From: Alistipes sp.
GTDB lineage: Bacteria; Bacteroidota; Bacteroidia; Bacteroidales; Rikenellaceae
Length of the DNA: 35,973 nucleotides
Reading direction: 5' to 3'
Assembly: GCA_017481925.1 (NCBI GenBank)
Contig: JAFUOK010000077.1
Coordinates: 1-35,973, forward strand
The notes below the pieces were generated by a model. That model saw only the letters and a list, made by a program, of their open reading frames with translations, did no database searches and had not been told where the DNA came from. Both the position numbers and the translations under genes were made by a program. Shown piece after piece: positions 24,607 through 32,540 of this stretch. Position 1 is the first letter of the stretch, and every line of letters begins with the position of its first letter.

Positions 24607-25806
24607 TTACAATCTATCCAAACAACTTCTTATGATCCTCACGCTGTCGCGAATCTCCTCGTCCGAGATAATGAGCGGCGGCGAAATGCGGAAAGCCGTA
24701 TCGCAGTAGAGGAACCAGTCGCTCAGGATTCCCTCCTCGATAAAGAGATCCATAATCTTGTAGAGTTTCTCGCTCTGCCCCAACTCCACCGCCAGCAGCA
24801 GACCGCTACGGCGAATCTCCTTAACAGCCGAGTGATCCTTTAAGAGCTCCTCGTAGAGTGCGCCCTTGCGCTCCACATCCTCAACCACTTTATTGTCAAT
24901 CAAGTAGCGCATGGCCGCAAGACCTGCCGCACAGCATACGGGATGACCGCCAAAGGTTGTGATATGCCCCAGCACGGGGTCAAACGTCAGCGTGGACATA
25001 ATCTTCTGACTCGAGATAAACGCTCCCAGAGGCATACCGCCACCAAAAGCCTTTGCAAGGCAGACTATATCGGGTGTCACGCCATATCGCTGCATAGCAA
25101 ACATCTCGCCCGAGCGACCCATACCCATCTGTATCTCATCGAAGATAAGCAGTGCACCCACCTCGTCACAACGCTTGCGCAGAGCCTGCAAATAGCCCTC
25201 TTCGGGGGGTCTTACGCCTGCCTCACCCTGCACGGGCTCACAAAGCACGCACGCCGTACGAGTGGTAATCTGCTTAAGATCCTCCTCGCAGTTAAAGCGA
25301 ATGGCCTTCGTGTCGGGCAACAGTGGTCGAAACGCATTCTTCCACTCCTCCCCCTCGGGTGCGCCCATCATACTCATAGCGCCGTGTGTAGAGCCGTGGT
25401 AGGCACGCCGCATAGAGATCATTTCCGTGCGGGCGGTATAACGCTTGGCAAGTTTCAGAGCACCCTCCACGGCCTCGGCTCCCGAATTAAGGAAATAGAC
25501 CGTATCCAACGGCTGGGGCAGGCACTCGGCCAACAGACGGGCATACTCCACCTGCGGACGCTCAACCATCTCGCCATAGACCATAATATGCATATAATCA
25601 GCCACCTGACGCTGCACAGCCTCCACAACGGCACGATTGCCGTGGCCGACATTATTGACCGACACGCCCGAAATCAGATCGTAGTAGGGTTTGCCCTCGG
25701 GAGTATAGAAAAAGACTCCCTCGGCTCGTGCCACCTCGATTAGTTGCGGCGAGGGCGAAGTCTGCGCCACGTGACGAAGAAATTGTTTGCGAAGAATATC
25801 GTTCAT
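24607..25806 (-). CDS. class-III PLP aminotransferase (acetylornithine/4-aminobutyrate type)
   Basis: A 399-residue fold-type I class-III aminotransferase. I use the ATG at 25806; the longer frame starts with a GTG that abuts the trmH stop. Signatures: DLISGVSVNNVGHGNRAV, FLNSGAEAVEGALKLA, LIFDEIQMGMGRSGEMFA, the Schiff-base lysine in CLAKAFGGGMPLGAF, and the phosphate-contacting THITTFGGHPV-like segment (GHITTFGGHP). The best matches in my memory are acetylornithine, ornithine and GABA transaminases; the exact amino donor is not determined. It follows trmH with a 5-nt gap in a housekeeping operon. Confidence 0.9.
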   Translation of the reverse strand: MNDILRKQFLRHVAQTSPSPQLIEVARAEGVFFYTPEGKPYYDLISGVSVNNVGHGNRAVVEAVQRQVADYMHIMVYGEMVERPQVEYARLLAECLPQPLDTVYFLNSGAEAVEGALKLAKRYTARTEMISMRRAYHGSTHGAMSMMGAPEGEEWKNAFRPLLPDTKAIRFNCEEDLKQITTRTACVLCEPVQGEAGVRPPEEGYLQALRKRCDEVGALLIFDEIQMGMGRSGEMFAMQRYGVTPDIVCLAKAFGGGMPLGAFISSQKIMSTLTFDPVLGHITTFGGHPVCCAAGLAAMRYLIDNKVVEDVERKGALYEELLKDHSAVKEIRRSGLLLAVELGQSEKLYKIMDLFIEEGILSDWFLYCDTAFRISPPLIISDEEIRDSVRIIRSCLDRL

Positions 25807-25811
25807 AATCA

Positions 25812-26525
25812 CTACTTTTCAGGAAATTGCCTCTCTAAAATTCTCTCGGCATCACGCACCGACGACATCACCCAGCGGAACAGCATCTCGCGCTCGTCCG
25901 CCTCCTTCAGATGCCAATCTATCGAGGGCGAGAGACGCATACGCTGCGAGAGCATATAAATCAAAATAGCCGCCGAAGCCGATACATTCAGGCTCTCGAC
26001 CATGCCACACATCGGGATACGCAGATACTCATCCGCCGCCTCGATAATCTCGTCCGTGACACCTGCATGCTCCGTACCAAAGACCAGGCAGAAGGGTCCT
26101 CGCTCCACGTCGAAGGTCTCGGGTGTGCAGCTCTCACGGTGAGGAGTAGTGGCAACCAAACGGTAGCCCGCACCCTTCAATGCCGCAATAGCATCGGCCG
26201 TAGAGTCGTGACGTGTAATATCGACCCACTTATCCGTGCCACGCACGATGTTTACGTTGGGATTAAACTTACAACGGGTCTCAACTGTATGCAACTCCTG
26301 CACGCCAAAAGCCTCGCAGTGACGCACCAGCGCCGATGCATTCTGCGGATGGAAGGTATTTTCGGTAAGGATAGTCATATAACGAGTACGCGAAGCAAGC
26401 GTGCGACGCAGCACCTCCTTGCGCTCCTCGGTAAGAAAACTCTCCATATAGGCCGTGCGCTCATCCAGCCATTCGGCCGCGCGGTCGGCCGCGAGCGATT
26501 TCAATCTATTTGCGATACTTGTCAT
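25812..26525 (-). CDS. trmH: tRNA/rRNA 2'-O-methyltransferase, TrmH (SpoU) family
   Basis: A 237-residue SPOUT methyltransferase that methylates a ribose 2'-OH in RNA with S-adenosylmethionine, most likely tRNA G18. An N-terminal helical region precedes the knot domain with NTFHPQNASALVRHCEAFGV (motif 1, catalytic-Arg region), FGTEHAGVTDE (motif 2) and IPMCGMVESLNVSASAAI (motif 3, SAM-binding knot). The motifs fit TrmH better than RlmB. Its 5' end overlaps the rsgA frame by 20 nt (26506-26525), so translation is coupled to the ribosome-assembly GTPase before it. Confidence 0.92.
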   Translation of the reverse strand: MTSIANRLKSLAADRAAEWLDERTAYMESFLTEERKEVLRRTLASRTRYMTILTENTFHPQNASALVRHCEAFGVQELHTVETRCKFNPNVNIVRGTDKWVDITRHDSTADAIAALKGAGYRLVATTPHRESCTPETFDVERGPFCLVFGTEHAGVTDEIIEAADEYLRIPMCGMVESLNVSASAAILIYMLSQRMRLSPSIDWHLKEADEREMLFRWVMSSVRDAERILERQFPEK

Positions 26526-27429
26526 CTTCGTCCATAATTTTCAGGTAACTCTCATATCGGGGGTAGGCTATCTCGCCACGCTCGACAGCCTCCACTACGG
26601 CACAATGCGGCTCGTGGGTATGAGAACAGTTATAGAATCGGCAATCGGGCAGGTAGCGCATCATCTCGGGAAAGTAGTGTGCCAGCTCGGCATCCTCAAT
26701 ATCAATCAATCCGAAGCCCTTAATGCCAGGAGTATCAATTATATATCCTCCCTCCGAGAGGGGGTACATCGTCGAGAAGGTTGTAGTATGCTTGCCCTTA
26801 TGGTGGCTCTGCGAAATCTCGCCCGTACGAATATCCAGCCCCGGCTCCACGGCCGCCACAAGTGTCGATTTGCCTACGCCCGAATTTCCCGACAGCAGCG
26901 TAGTCTTGCCTCGCAGCAGTTCTCTCACCTCCTCTACGCCCTCGCCCTCGGTAGCCGACACCTCAACGATGCGGTAGCCGGCACGCTCATATATCGCGTG
27001 AAACTCCTCCACAGCCTCGGGTCGCGTGCGAGCCAAGTCAATTTTTGCAAGGAGAATCGTCACGGGGACTTTATATGCCTCGCAGGTGACCAGAAAACGG
27101 TCGATAAACTCTGTTGCCGTCTCGGGCGAAAAGAGCGTTGCGACCAACAACGCCTGATCCACATTGGCGGCTATGATATGCGACTCCTTCGAGAGATTGG
27201 AGGCTCGGCGGATGATATAGTTGCGACGCTGTTCAATTGAGGAGATGACATAGCCCCCCTGTTCATCCATCTCCACACGCACCTCATCGCCCACGACCAC
27301 GGGATTGGTCGAGCGCACGCCCTTTAGGCGTAACTTTCCTCGGATGCGGCACTGGTAACGTTCTTCATCGTGCAACACCTCGTACCAACTGCCCGTCGAG
27401 CGTACTACGATGCCTGTAAAATGGTCCAT
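26506..27429 (-). CDS. rsgA: small-ribosomal-subunit assembly GTPase RsgA
   Basis: A 307-residue circularly permuted GTPase (YjeQ). An N-terminal OB domain (GIVVRSTGSWYEVLHDEERYQ, split over strands) is followed by the G4 motif LLAKIDLA, the P-loop GNSGVGKSTLV and G3 DTPGIKGFG in the permuted order typical of the family. The C-terminal zinc finger has Cys and His ligands in CRFYNCSHTHEPHCAV. It helps mature the 30S subunit. It starts 3 nt after the cvpA stop and its end overlaps trmH. Confidence 0.96.
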   Translation of the reverse strand: MDHFTGIVVRSTGSWYEVLHDEERYQCRIRGKLRLKGVRSTNPVVVGDEVRVEMDEQGGYVISSIEQRRNYIIRRASNLSKESHIIAANVDQALLVATLFSPETATEFIDRFLVTCEAYKVPVTILLAKIDLARTRPEAVEEFHAIYERAGYRIVEVSATEGEGVEEVRELLRGKTTLLSGNSGVGKSTLVAAVEPGLDIRTGEISQSHHKGKHTTTFSTMYPLSEGGYIIDTPGIKGFGLIDIEDAELAHYFPEMMRYLPDCRFYNCSHTHEPHCAVVEAVERGEIAYPRYESYLKIMDEDDKYRK

Positions 27430-27432
27430 AGT

Positions 27433-27921
27433 CTAATCCAGCAATTTGTCAGCAATATCCTCAAAATATGGTGTCAGCTTATCCGTGATACCCTTCACCT
27501 GCGCAAACCAGCGCGACTCTTCAACCTTCTGCTTTGAGGCCCACTCATAATTCTTATTGACAGATGCAAACCACGAGAAGAGAACACTCACGATAAGCAT
27601 CACCTTCGCAACCGAGAAGGCTATACCCAGCAGCACATCGGCAATACCCAGCCCCGCAAAGCGGAACACGGCACGAAGCAGATACGCAGCAATGGAGATA
27701 AGCAACAGAGCCGCGATGAAGATTACTATAAATCCTGCCACACCCTTGACGCCCACCTCTATGCCGAGCATCGTCTCCAGTTCGGCACCATACTGCGTAG
27801 CGAAGTAGAGCGCCGCCACAACGGCCACAAGCGAGAGCATCTGCAACAGGAATCCGCGACGCCAGCCGTTGAATACGGCCCACGCCAGCGCCAGATAGAC
27901 TATAATATCAAATATATTCAT
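27433..27921 (-). CDS. CvpA-family inner-membrane protein
   Basis: A 162-residue protein with four predicted transmembrane helices: FDIIVYLALAWAVFNG, FLLQMLSLVAVVAALYF, VAGFIVIFIAALLLISIAAYLL, and VLLGIAFSVAKVMLIVSVLFSWF. The last 40 residues are soluble and helical. This is the CvpA/colicin V production layout, including the NGWRRGF motif after helix 1. Named for a need in colicin V export in E. coli; its general role is in envelope homeostasis and is not well defined. First gene of the operon with rsgA and trmH. An imperfect promoter box (TAACTTCG, 27976-27983) lies about 55 nt upstream on the minus strand. Confidence 0.88.
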   Translation of the reverse strand: MNIFDIIVYLALAWAVFNGWRRGFLLQMLSLVAVVAALYFATQYGAELETMLGIEVGVKGVAGFIVIFIAALLLISIAAYLLRAVFRFAGLGIADVLLGIAFSVAKVMLIVSVLFSWFASVNKNYEWASKQKVEESRWFAQVKGITDKLTPYFEDIADKLLD

Positions 27922-28005
27922 ACAAACTTTGGGTTATTTTGTCCATTTTGTTCGTCACTGAGGACGAAATTTCGCACGAAGTTAGCATATTTTTTTGAGA
28001 ATTGC

Positions 28006-28013
28006 TATATTTG
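28006..28013 (+). promoter_or_regulatory. TAnnTTTG promoter box of the GH2 transcript
   Basis: TATATTTG. Expected start near 28020, only about five bases before a short ORF. A -33 TTTG at normal spacing is not present. Confidence 0.6.
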
Positions 28014-28024
28014 CATTTAGTAAA

Positions 28025-28090
28025 ATGGATTATCACGGGCTTACGGCCCTCCTCAAAGGAGCATTTCAGGGCGCTATCGGCGACTGCTGA
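28025..28090 (+). CDS. possible 21-residue leader ORF upstream of GH2
   Basis: ATG to TGA encoding MDYHGLTALLKGAFQGAIGDC, beginning within a few bases of the predicted transcript start. Within it are two small hairpins (GGGC/GCCC at 28037-28049 and TCCT/AGGA). Its stop codon lies inside GCTGAA (28086-28091), which is complementary to TTCAGC (28123-28128) just before the GH2 start. That allows a model where translation of the leader controls access to the GH2 start codon. Coding is unproven: no ribosome site is visible and length alone would allow chance. Confidence 0.35.
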   Translation: MDYHGLTALLKGAFQGAIGDC

Positions 28091-28130
28091 AGGCTCACGA
28101 TCCATACCGAAACAGATAAATTTTCAGCCT

Positions 28131-30128
28131 ATGAAACGTATTTTAATTGCCCTCATATCAGTTTTGATTTGTGCCTCCGCCCAGGCCCGCGAAGTATTCT
28201 CGCTCAACGACGACTGGCAATTCTTCTACAAACTGGACACAAGCAGCGACAATGCCCGCCGCATATCACTCCCCCACACCTGGAACCTCGACGCCTTGGC
28301 AGGTCAGGGATCATATCACCAGACCACGGCCAACTACTCGCGCAACATCTTCGTACCCGAAGAGTGGCAAGGCAAGCGTCTGTTCATCAAGTTCCACGGC
28401 GTGCAGAGCGTAGCCGACCTCTTCGTCAATGGCCACCACGTAGGTGAGCACCGCGGAGGATGGACCGCCTTCACGTTTGAGATTACGAAACACCTTGAAT
28501 ACGGCAAAGATAATTCGCTCGTTGTGGTGGTGAGCAACGCCTACCAGAACGATGTGTTGCCCACATCATCGGAGGAGAATCTCTATGGCGGAATATATCG
28601 CGATGTAGAGCTGATCGTAACCGAGGCTACGACAATATCGCCCCTGCACTACGGTTCGGACGGTATCCTGGTGCATCAGAACAACATCACCGACACAAGT
28701 GTCGAGGCTACCGTAGCCGTTTATGTCACTACCCTCTCGGAGAAGGCGTGCGATCTAGCACTCACGGTGCGTGCCCCGACGGGCGACGTGGTGCTCTCGC
28801 GCTACGTGAAGGGGCGCATTGAGGCCGGCAAGCCCATCAACATACCCATAACGCTGGAGGAGCCTCTGCTATGGTACCCCAACGAGCCCAACCTCTACAC
28901 CATAACCGTGGGCATAGGTACCCACGAAGAGGATGAGGTGAGTGTAACCACAGGCTTCCGCCGTATTGAGGCCTCAGCCGAGGGGCTGAAAATCAACGGC
29001 GAGCGTATAGCCGTGCGAGGCGTAGCCCTGCACCACGACCGTGCCGCCATAGGCAGTGCCTTACGCACACGTCACTATGAGGAGGACCTGGAGCAGATAC
29101 GCGACATCGGCGCCAACGCCATCCGTTCGGTGACGGCACCGCACGCTCAGTATCTCTACGACCGATGCGACGAGACGGGTATGCTGGCGTGGATTGATAC
29201 CCCGTTCTCGCGTGCACCCTATCTGAGCGACGTATTCTACTATGCGACAGATAAGTTCCGCGATAATGGCTTGCAGCAGCTGCGAGAGATTATCACCCAA
29301 AACTATAACCACCCCTCGGTGGTGATGTGGGGTATATACTCTCTGATTTGGATGCGTGGCGACAACGTTATAGACTACGTGCGTACGCTCAACTCTACGG
29401 CCAAGTCGATGGATGCGACTCGTCCCACGGTGGCGTGCAGCAACCAGGATGGCGACATCAACTTTATCACCGACCTGATTGTATGGCAGCAGTCGCTGGG
29501 CTGGGAGCGTGGCGTGATTGACGATGTTAAGGTGTGGAGCGACAAGCTACACGCAGAGTGGAGTCACCTCTGCTCGGCCGTAGCATACGGCGAGGGCGGC
29601 TCTATTGATCAGCAGACCAAGGAGCCCCTGCAATCAGGACAGATTGATATGCGCTGGCTGCCCGAGCAGTGGCACACCGCCCTGCACGAGGGCTATGCCA
29701 AGATACTGGAGACGGACGAAAAGTTCTGGGGTGTATGGATCAATAATATGTATGAGTTCGGATCGGTACGCCATAACGATGGCATATCTCGTACGGGACT
29801 GATTACCTTCGACCATAAGGACAAAAAAGATGCCTACTACCTCTACCGTGCGCTGTGGAACAAGCAGAGCCCCACGCTGCACATCACAGAGAAGCGTCGC
29901 AACATACGTCAGGACTCGATGCAGAGCGTAAAGGTATATTCATCACTCGAGGAGGCTCCCACGATGACGGTAAACAAGGAGCCTGTGGAGCTTAAGGAGG
30001 TTGCACCCTGCATCTACGAGTCGGAGGCGGTGCCTATGACACGCCGCACGCAGATAGTCGTGAAGGCTGGCGAGCAGCAGGACAGCGCAACAATCACAAT
30101 TGGCAACGCATTAGCACAGAGTCGATAG
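28131..30128 (+). CDS. secreted GH2-family protein lacking both catalytic glutamates
   Basis: A 665-residue protein started at MKRILIALIS (28131), giving a signal peptide ending ASAQA. Domains in order: GH2 sugar-binding jelly roll (about 25-165, with VPEEWQGKRLFIKFHGV and NLYGGIYRDVEL), Ig-like domain (about 170-275), TIM barrel (about 280-590). The fold marks are intact (NGERIAVRGVALHHD, NYNHPSVVMWGI, EKFWGVWINNMYEFGS). The acid/base site that should read N-E after MWGIY is S404-L405, and the nucleophile site that should read SEYG is VAYG with A485. Both catalytic Glu are replaced, so ordinary beta-galactosidase or glucuronidase activity should be lost. It may bind sugar or sense ligand. 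Its last 35 nt overlap the wbqC gene end to end. Confidence 0.9.
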   Translation: MKRILIALISVLICASAQAREVFSLNDDWQFFYKLDTSSDNARRISLPHTWNLDALAGQGSYHQTTANYSRNIFVPEEWQGKRLFIKFHGVQSVADLFVNGHHVGEHRGGWTAFTFEITKHLEYGKDNSLVVVVSNAYQNDVLPTSSEENLYGGIYRDVELIVTEATTISPLHYGSDGILVHQNNITDTSVEATVAVYVTTLSEKACDLALTVRAPTGDVVLSRYVKGRIEAGKPINIPITLEEPLLWYPNEPNLYTITVGIGTHEEDEVSVTTGFRRIEASAEGLKINGERIAVRGVALHHDRAAIGSALRTRHYEEDLEQIRDIGANAIRSVTAPHAQYLYDRCDETGMLAWIDTPFSRAPYLSDVFYYATDKFRDNGLQQLREIITQNYNHPSVVMWGIYSLIWMRGDNVIDYVRTLNSTAKSMDATRPTVACSNQDGDINFITDLIVWQQSLGWERGVIDDVKVWSDKLHAEWSHLCSAVAYGEGGSIDQQTKEPLQSGQIDMRWLPEQWHTALHEGYAKILETDEKFWGVWINNMYEFGSVRHNDGISRTGLITFDHKDKKDAYYLYRALWNKQSPTLHITEKRRNIRQDSMQSVKVYSSLEEAPTMTVNKEPVELKEVAPCIYESEAVPMTRRTQIVVKAGEQQDSATITIGNALAQSR

Positions 30129-30699
30129 CATCGACTCCCTCACACAAGAGAAGATCCAACACCGAGAGATTCTCGGCAAAAGGCATACGGTCTGAAAAGA
30201 CCTGAAAATAGGGCTGGGCAACAAATGTCGAGCCCTCTTTTGTTTTGGGACGCAGATCGAGATCCTCCTCCGTGGCCACAACATACTGCTCCGAGGTGCG
30301 CACCTCGCACTTCGCCCCCAGCAGGCGCAACAACGTGGAGGTGTACTCCATATTATAATCGACCAGATAACGCCACTCTCGACGGTAGAAGGGTTCTATA
30401 TCGGCAGCAAAATGGTCGAAGTAAGGCGATGATTTATAGGCCGAAAGGATAGATACCCAATGCTGATGTTGCCAACGCTTCGAGTAGTCGATCCTGACAT
30501 CTCGCATCCTTTGACGCGGACGGTTGGCATTCTCGACGTGCACGGTGAGCGCCATAACGCCATTGGCGGATAGTATCGAGGCGCGATTGCGCTCCGAACG
30601 CTTAACATAGTTCTCGCCCAGGTCGATGACGCACTCCTCGCGCAAAAGACGTGCCACATACTCCACCGAGGGCATATATGCTGAAGGAAGTATTACCAT
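30094..30699 (-). CDS. WbqC-family protein
   Basis: A 201-residue protein of the WbqC-like family. Visible marks are the N-terminal LPSAYMPSVEYVARLL, EECVIDLGENYVKRSERNRASIL with ANGVMALTVHV, and YFDHFAADIEPFY. Members sit in O-antigen or surface-glycan loci in some bacteria and are widespread in Bacteroidota; the biochemical activity is not established to my knowledge. It starts 1 nt after prmA. Its end overlaps the opposing GH2 gene by 35 nt with no terminator between, so both mRNAs have complementary 3' ends. Confidence 0.85.
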   Translation of the reverse strand: MVILPSAYMPSVEYVARLLREECVIDLGENYVKRSERNRASILSANGVMALTVHVENANRPRQRMRDVRIDYSKRWQHQHWVSILSAYKSSPYFDHFAADIEPFYRREWRYLVDYNMEYTSTLLRLLGAKCEVRTSEQYVVATEEDLDLRPKTKEGSTFVAQPYFQVFSDRMPFAENLSVLDLLLCEGVDAIDSVLMRCQL

Positions 30700-30700
30700 A

Positions 30701-31528
30701 TTATTGTTTTTTACACTCTACAACCATCCACCCCTCGCGCTCACTTACGCGCTCAACCACAAAGCCCTGCTCTGCAGCCGCAGACTCTATCACGGGCACA
30801 TCCTCCACTAAAAATCCACTCATAAGCAGACGTCCGCCCACATCGAGCGCCGCAGCAAAAGCAGGCATCATACCCACAAGGATATTGCGGTTGATGTTGG
30901 CCAGCACGAAATCGAACTTTTCGCCCGCAACCACATCCATCGAGCCACAACGCACATCTATCTCTACGCCACTCAGCGCCATACTGTCACGGCAACTGTC
31001 GCACGCCCAATCGTCAATATCTACGCCCACCATACTCTGTGCGCCACACTTCAGCGCAACGATTGCCAGAACGCCCGTTCCGCAACCCATATCCAAGCCT
31101 CGCAGGCCCTCAACACCCATCTGCGCTATGGTCTGCGACATCAGAGCCGTAGTAGCATGGTGCCCCGTGCCGAAAGACATTCGCGGAGCAATCACTACAT
31201 CTATAACCCCAGCCTCGGGTGCCTGGTGGTGTGCGGCACGGATAAGAATAGACTTTTCACCCTCAACACGCACGGGATCAAAGGCGCTCTCCCACTCCTG
31301 GTTCCAGTTCTGCTCGGCGACATCCACGATGGTGTACTCCACACCCTGCTCTGCAAGCAACGCCTCAACATCGGCAGAGCAGGCCGTGTAGTCATTGGAG
31401 AGGATATAGGCTTTGAGCGAGCCTTCATCCTGCAGGAAGGAGTCGAAGGGATAGTCCGACAATAGTGCCGTCAGAATCTCGGCCTGCTGATCGTCGATAG
31501 TGGAAATATTGAGTTCGGAGTATTTCAT
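30701..31528 (-). CDS. prmA: ribosomal protein L11 methyltransferase
   Basis: A 275-residue SAM-dependent enzyme that methylates ribosomal protein L11 on amino groups. I start at MKYSELNISTI (31528); the longer frame would extend past the promoter. An N-terminal substrate-recognition domain ends with the NWNQEWESAFDP motif. The catalytic domain has MSFGTGHHATT, the SAM loop LDMGCGTGVLAIVAL, GVDIDDWA and the NINRNIL motif. All are intact. Divergent from xerD; a TAACTTTG box lies at 31573-31580 on the minus strand. Followed directly by wbqC. Confidence 0.95.
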   Translation of the reverse strand: MKYSELNISTIDDQQAEILTALLSDYPFDSFLQDEGSLKAYILSNDYTACSADVEALLAEQGVEYTIVDVAEQNWNQEWESAFDPVRVEGEKSILIRAAHHQAPEAGVIDVVIAPRMSFGTGHHATTALMSQTIAQMGVEGLRGLDMGCGTGVLAIVALKCGAQSMVGVDIDDWACDSCRDSMALSGVEIDVRCGSMDVVAGEKFDFVLANINRNILVGMMPAFAAALDVGGRLLMSGFLVEDVPVIESAAAEQGFVVERVSEREGWMVVECKKQ

Positions 31529-31545
31529 ATTATGTAAAATTTTCG

Positions 31546-31553
31546 TAATTTTG
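31546..31553 (+). promoter_or_regulatory. TAnnTTTG box for xerD
   Basis: TAATTTTG, 36 nt before the ATG at 31589. It excludes the earlier in-frame ATG at 31556 as start, because transcription would begin near 31560. Confidence 0.65.
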
Positions 31554-31572
31554 CGTTGCACAGAACACCCTA

Positions 31573-31580
31573 CAAAGTTA
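31573..31580 (-). promoter_or_regulatory. TAnnTTTG box for prmA
   Basis: Minus-strand TAACTTTG with TTTG 22 nt upstream (31603-31606). The -33 half lies within the first codons of xerD, so the two divergent promoters overlap. Confidence 0.65.
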
Positions 31581-31588
31581 GAAAGAAT

Positions 31589-32488
31589 ATGGCAGATAAC
31601 ACCAAAAAATGGATGGAAATTTCGCGCTCGTACCGCATACACCTGCGTCTGGAGAAACATCTCGCGGAGAATACGGTCGATTCATATATGAGCGATCTGG
31701 CGAAGTTCGCACACTTCATTCTGCGTATGTACGATATACCACCCACCAAGGTGGAGCCCGAGATGATCAGCAAATATATGGTTCGTCTCTACGACCTGGG
31801 GCGCGAGAAGAGTTCGCAGGCGCGAGCACTGAGTAGCATAAAGAGTTTCTATAACTACCTTTTGCTTGAGGGCAAGATGGAGGCCTCGCCCGCCGAGTTG
31901 ATCGAAGCGCCCAAAGCCTCACGACCGCTGCCCGACACCCTGACGGTGGAGGAGATCGACCGTCTCATCGCCTCGATAGATGACTCCACGACAAAGGGGC
32001 TGCGTGACCGTGCCATCCTGGAGGTGTTGTATTCGTGTGGGCTGCGTGTGAGCGAGTTGTGCGACCTGCGTGTGGGCGATCTCTTCTTTGGCGAGGGGCA
32101 TATCCGCGTGGTGGGCAAGGGTGACAAGCAGCGTCTGGTACCTATCTCGGGCGTAGCACGCGAGCGCATAAATCTATACTTCGATAGAAGGAAGGAGCTA
32201 CGACGCAAGGAGGATACCCTCTTCCTGAATAATCGCGGAGGAAAACTTACGCGTGTGATGATCTTCACCATCATCAAGCAGGCGTGCCTGCGTGCAGGCA
32301 TAACAAAGAAGATTAGCCCCCACACCTTCCGTCACTCCTTTGCAACGCATCTGCTGGAGGGTGGCGCAAGCATCCGTCAGGTACAGGAGTTGCTCGGTCA
32401 CGAAAGTATCCTCACCACCGAGATATACACCCACCTCGACACACAACATCTGCGTCAAACGCTGGAGGAGCATTTGGCTTTTGAGTAA
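31589..32488 (+). CDS. xerD: tyrosine recombinase XerC/XerD type
   Basis: A 299-residue site-specific recombinase that resolves chromosome dimers at dif. An N-terminal SAM-like core-binding domain is at residues 8-95. The catalytic domain has all active-site residues: Arg in GLRVSELCDL, Lys in VGKGDKQRLVP, HTFRHSFATHLLEGGAS (His and Arg), LLGHESI and the nucleophile Tyr in EIYTH. Length equals chromosomal XerC/D; it lacks the insert characteristic of integron integrases. A single plus-strand gene ending at a strong terminator, next to structured element copy 3. Confidence 0.95.
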   Translation: MADNTKKWMEISRSYRIHLRLEKHLAENTVDSYMSDLAKFAHFILRMYDIPPTKVEPEMISKYMVRLYDLGREKSSQARALSSIKSFYNYLLLEGKMEASPAELIEAPKASRPLPDTLTVEEIDRLIASIDDSTTKGLRDRAILEVLYSCGLRVSELCDLRVGDLFFGEGHIRVVGKGDKQRLVPISGVARERINLYFDRRKELRRKEDTLFLNNRGGKLTRVMIFTIIKQACLRAGITKKISPHTFRHSFATHLLEGGASIRQVQELLGHESILTTEIYTHLDTQHLRQTLEEHLAFE

Positions 32489-32499
32489 ATAAAGAAAAA

Positions 32500-32531
32500 G
32501 GGGTTGTTCGACTCAATAGTCGAACAACCCC
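32500..32531. terminator. bidirectional terminator after xerD
   Basis: A 14-bp perfect stem (32500-32513 with 32518-32531), CAAT loop, AAAGAAAAA before and TCTCTTTT after. Works for xerD (+) and for the opposing oxidoreductase gene (-). Confidence 0.9.
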
Positions 32532-32540
32532 ATCTCTTTT

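Noticed and set aside
28014-28130. Known riboswitch before the GH2 gene
   Set aside because: Two small hairpins and a start-proximal pairing are visible, but no conserved core of any riboswitch class that I recognise.
31589-32488. Integron integrase
   Set aside because: Length and motifs fit chromosomal XerC/D and the integron-specific insert is not visible; the neighbouring structured element does not make it IntI.
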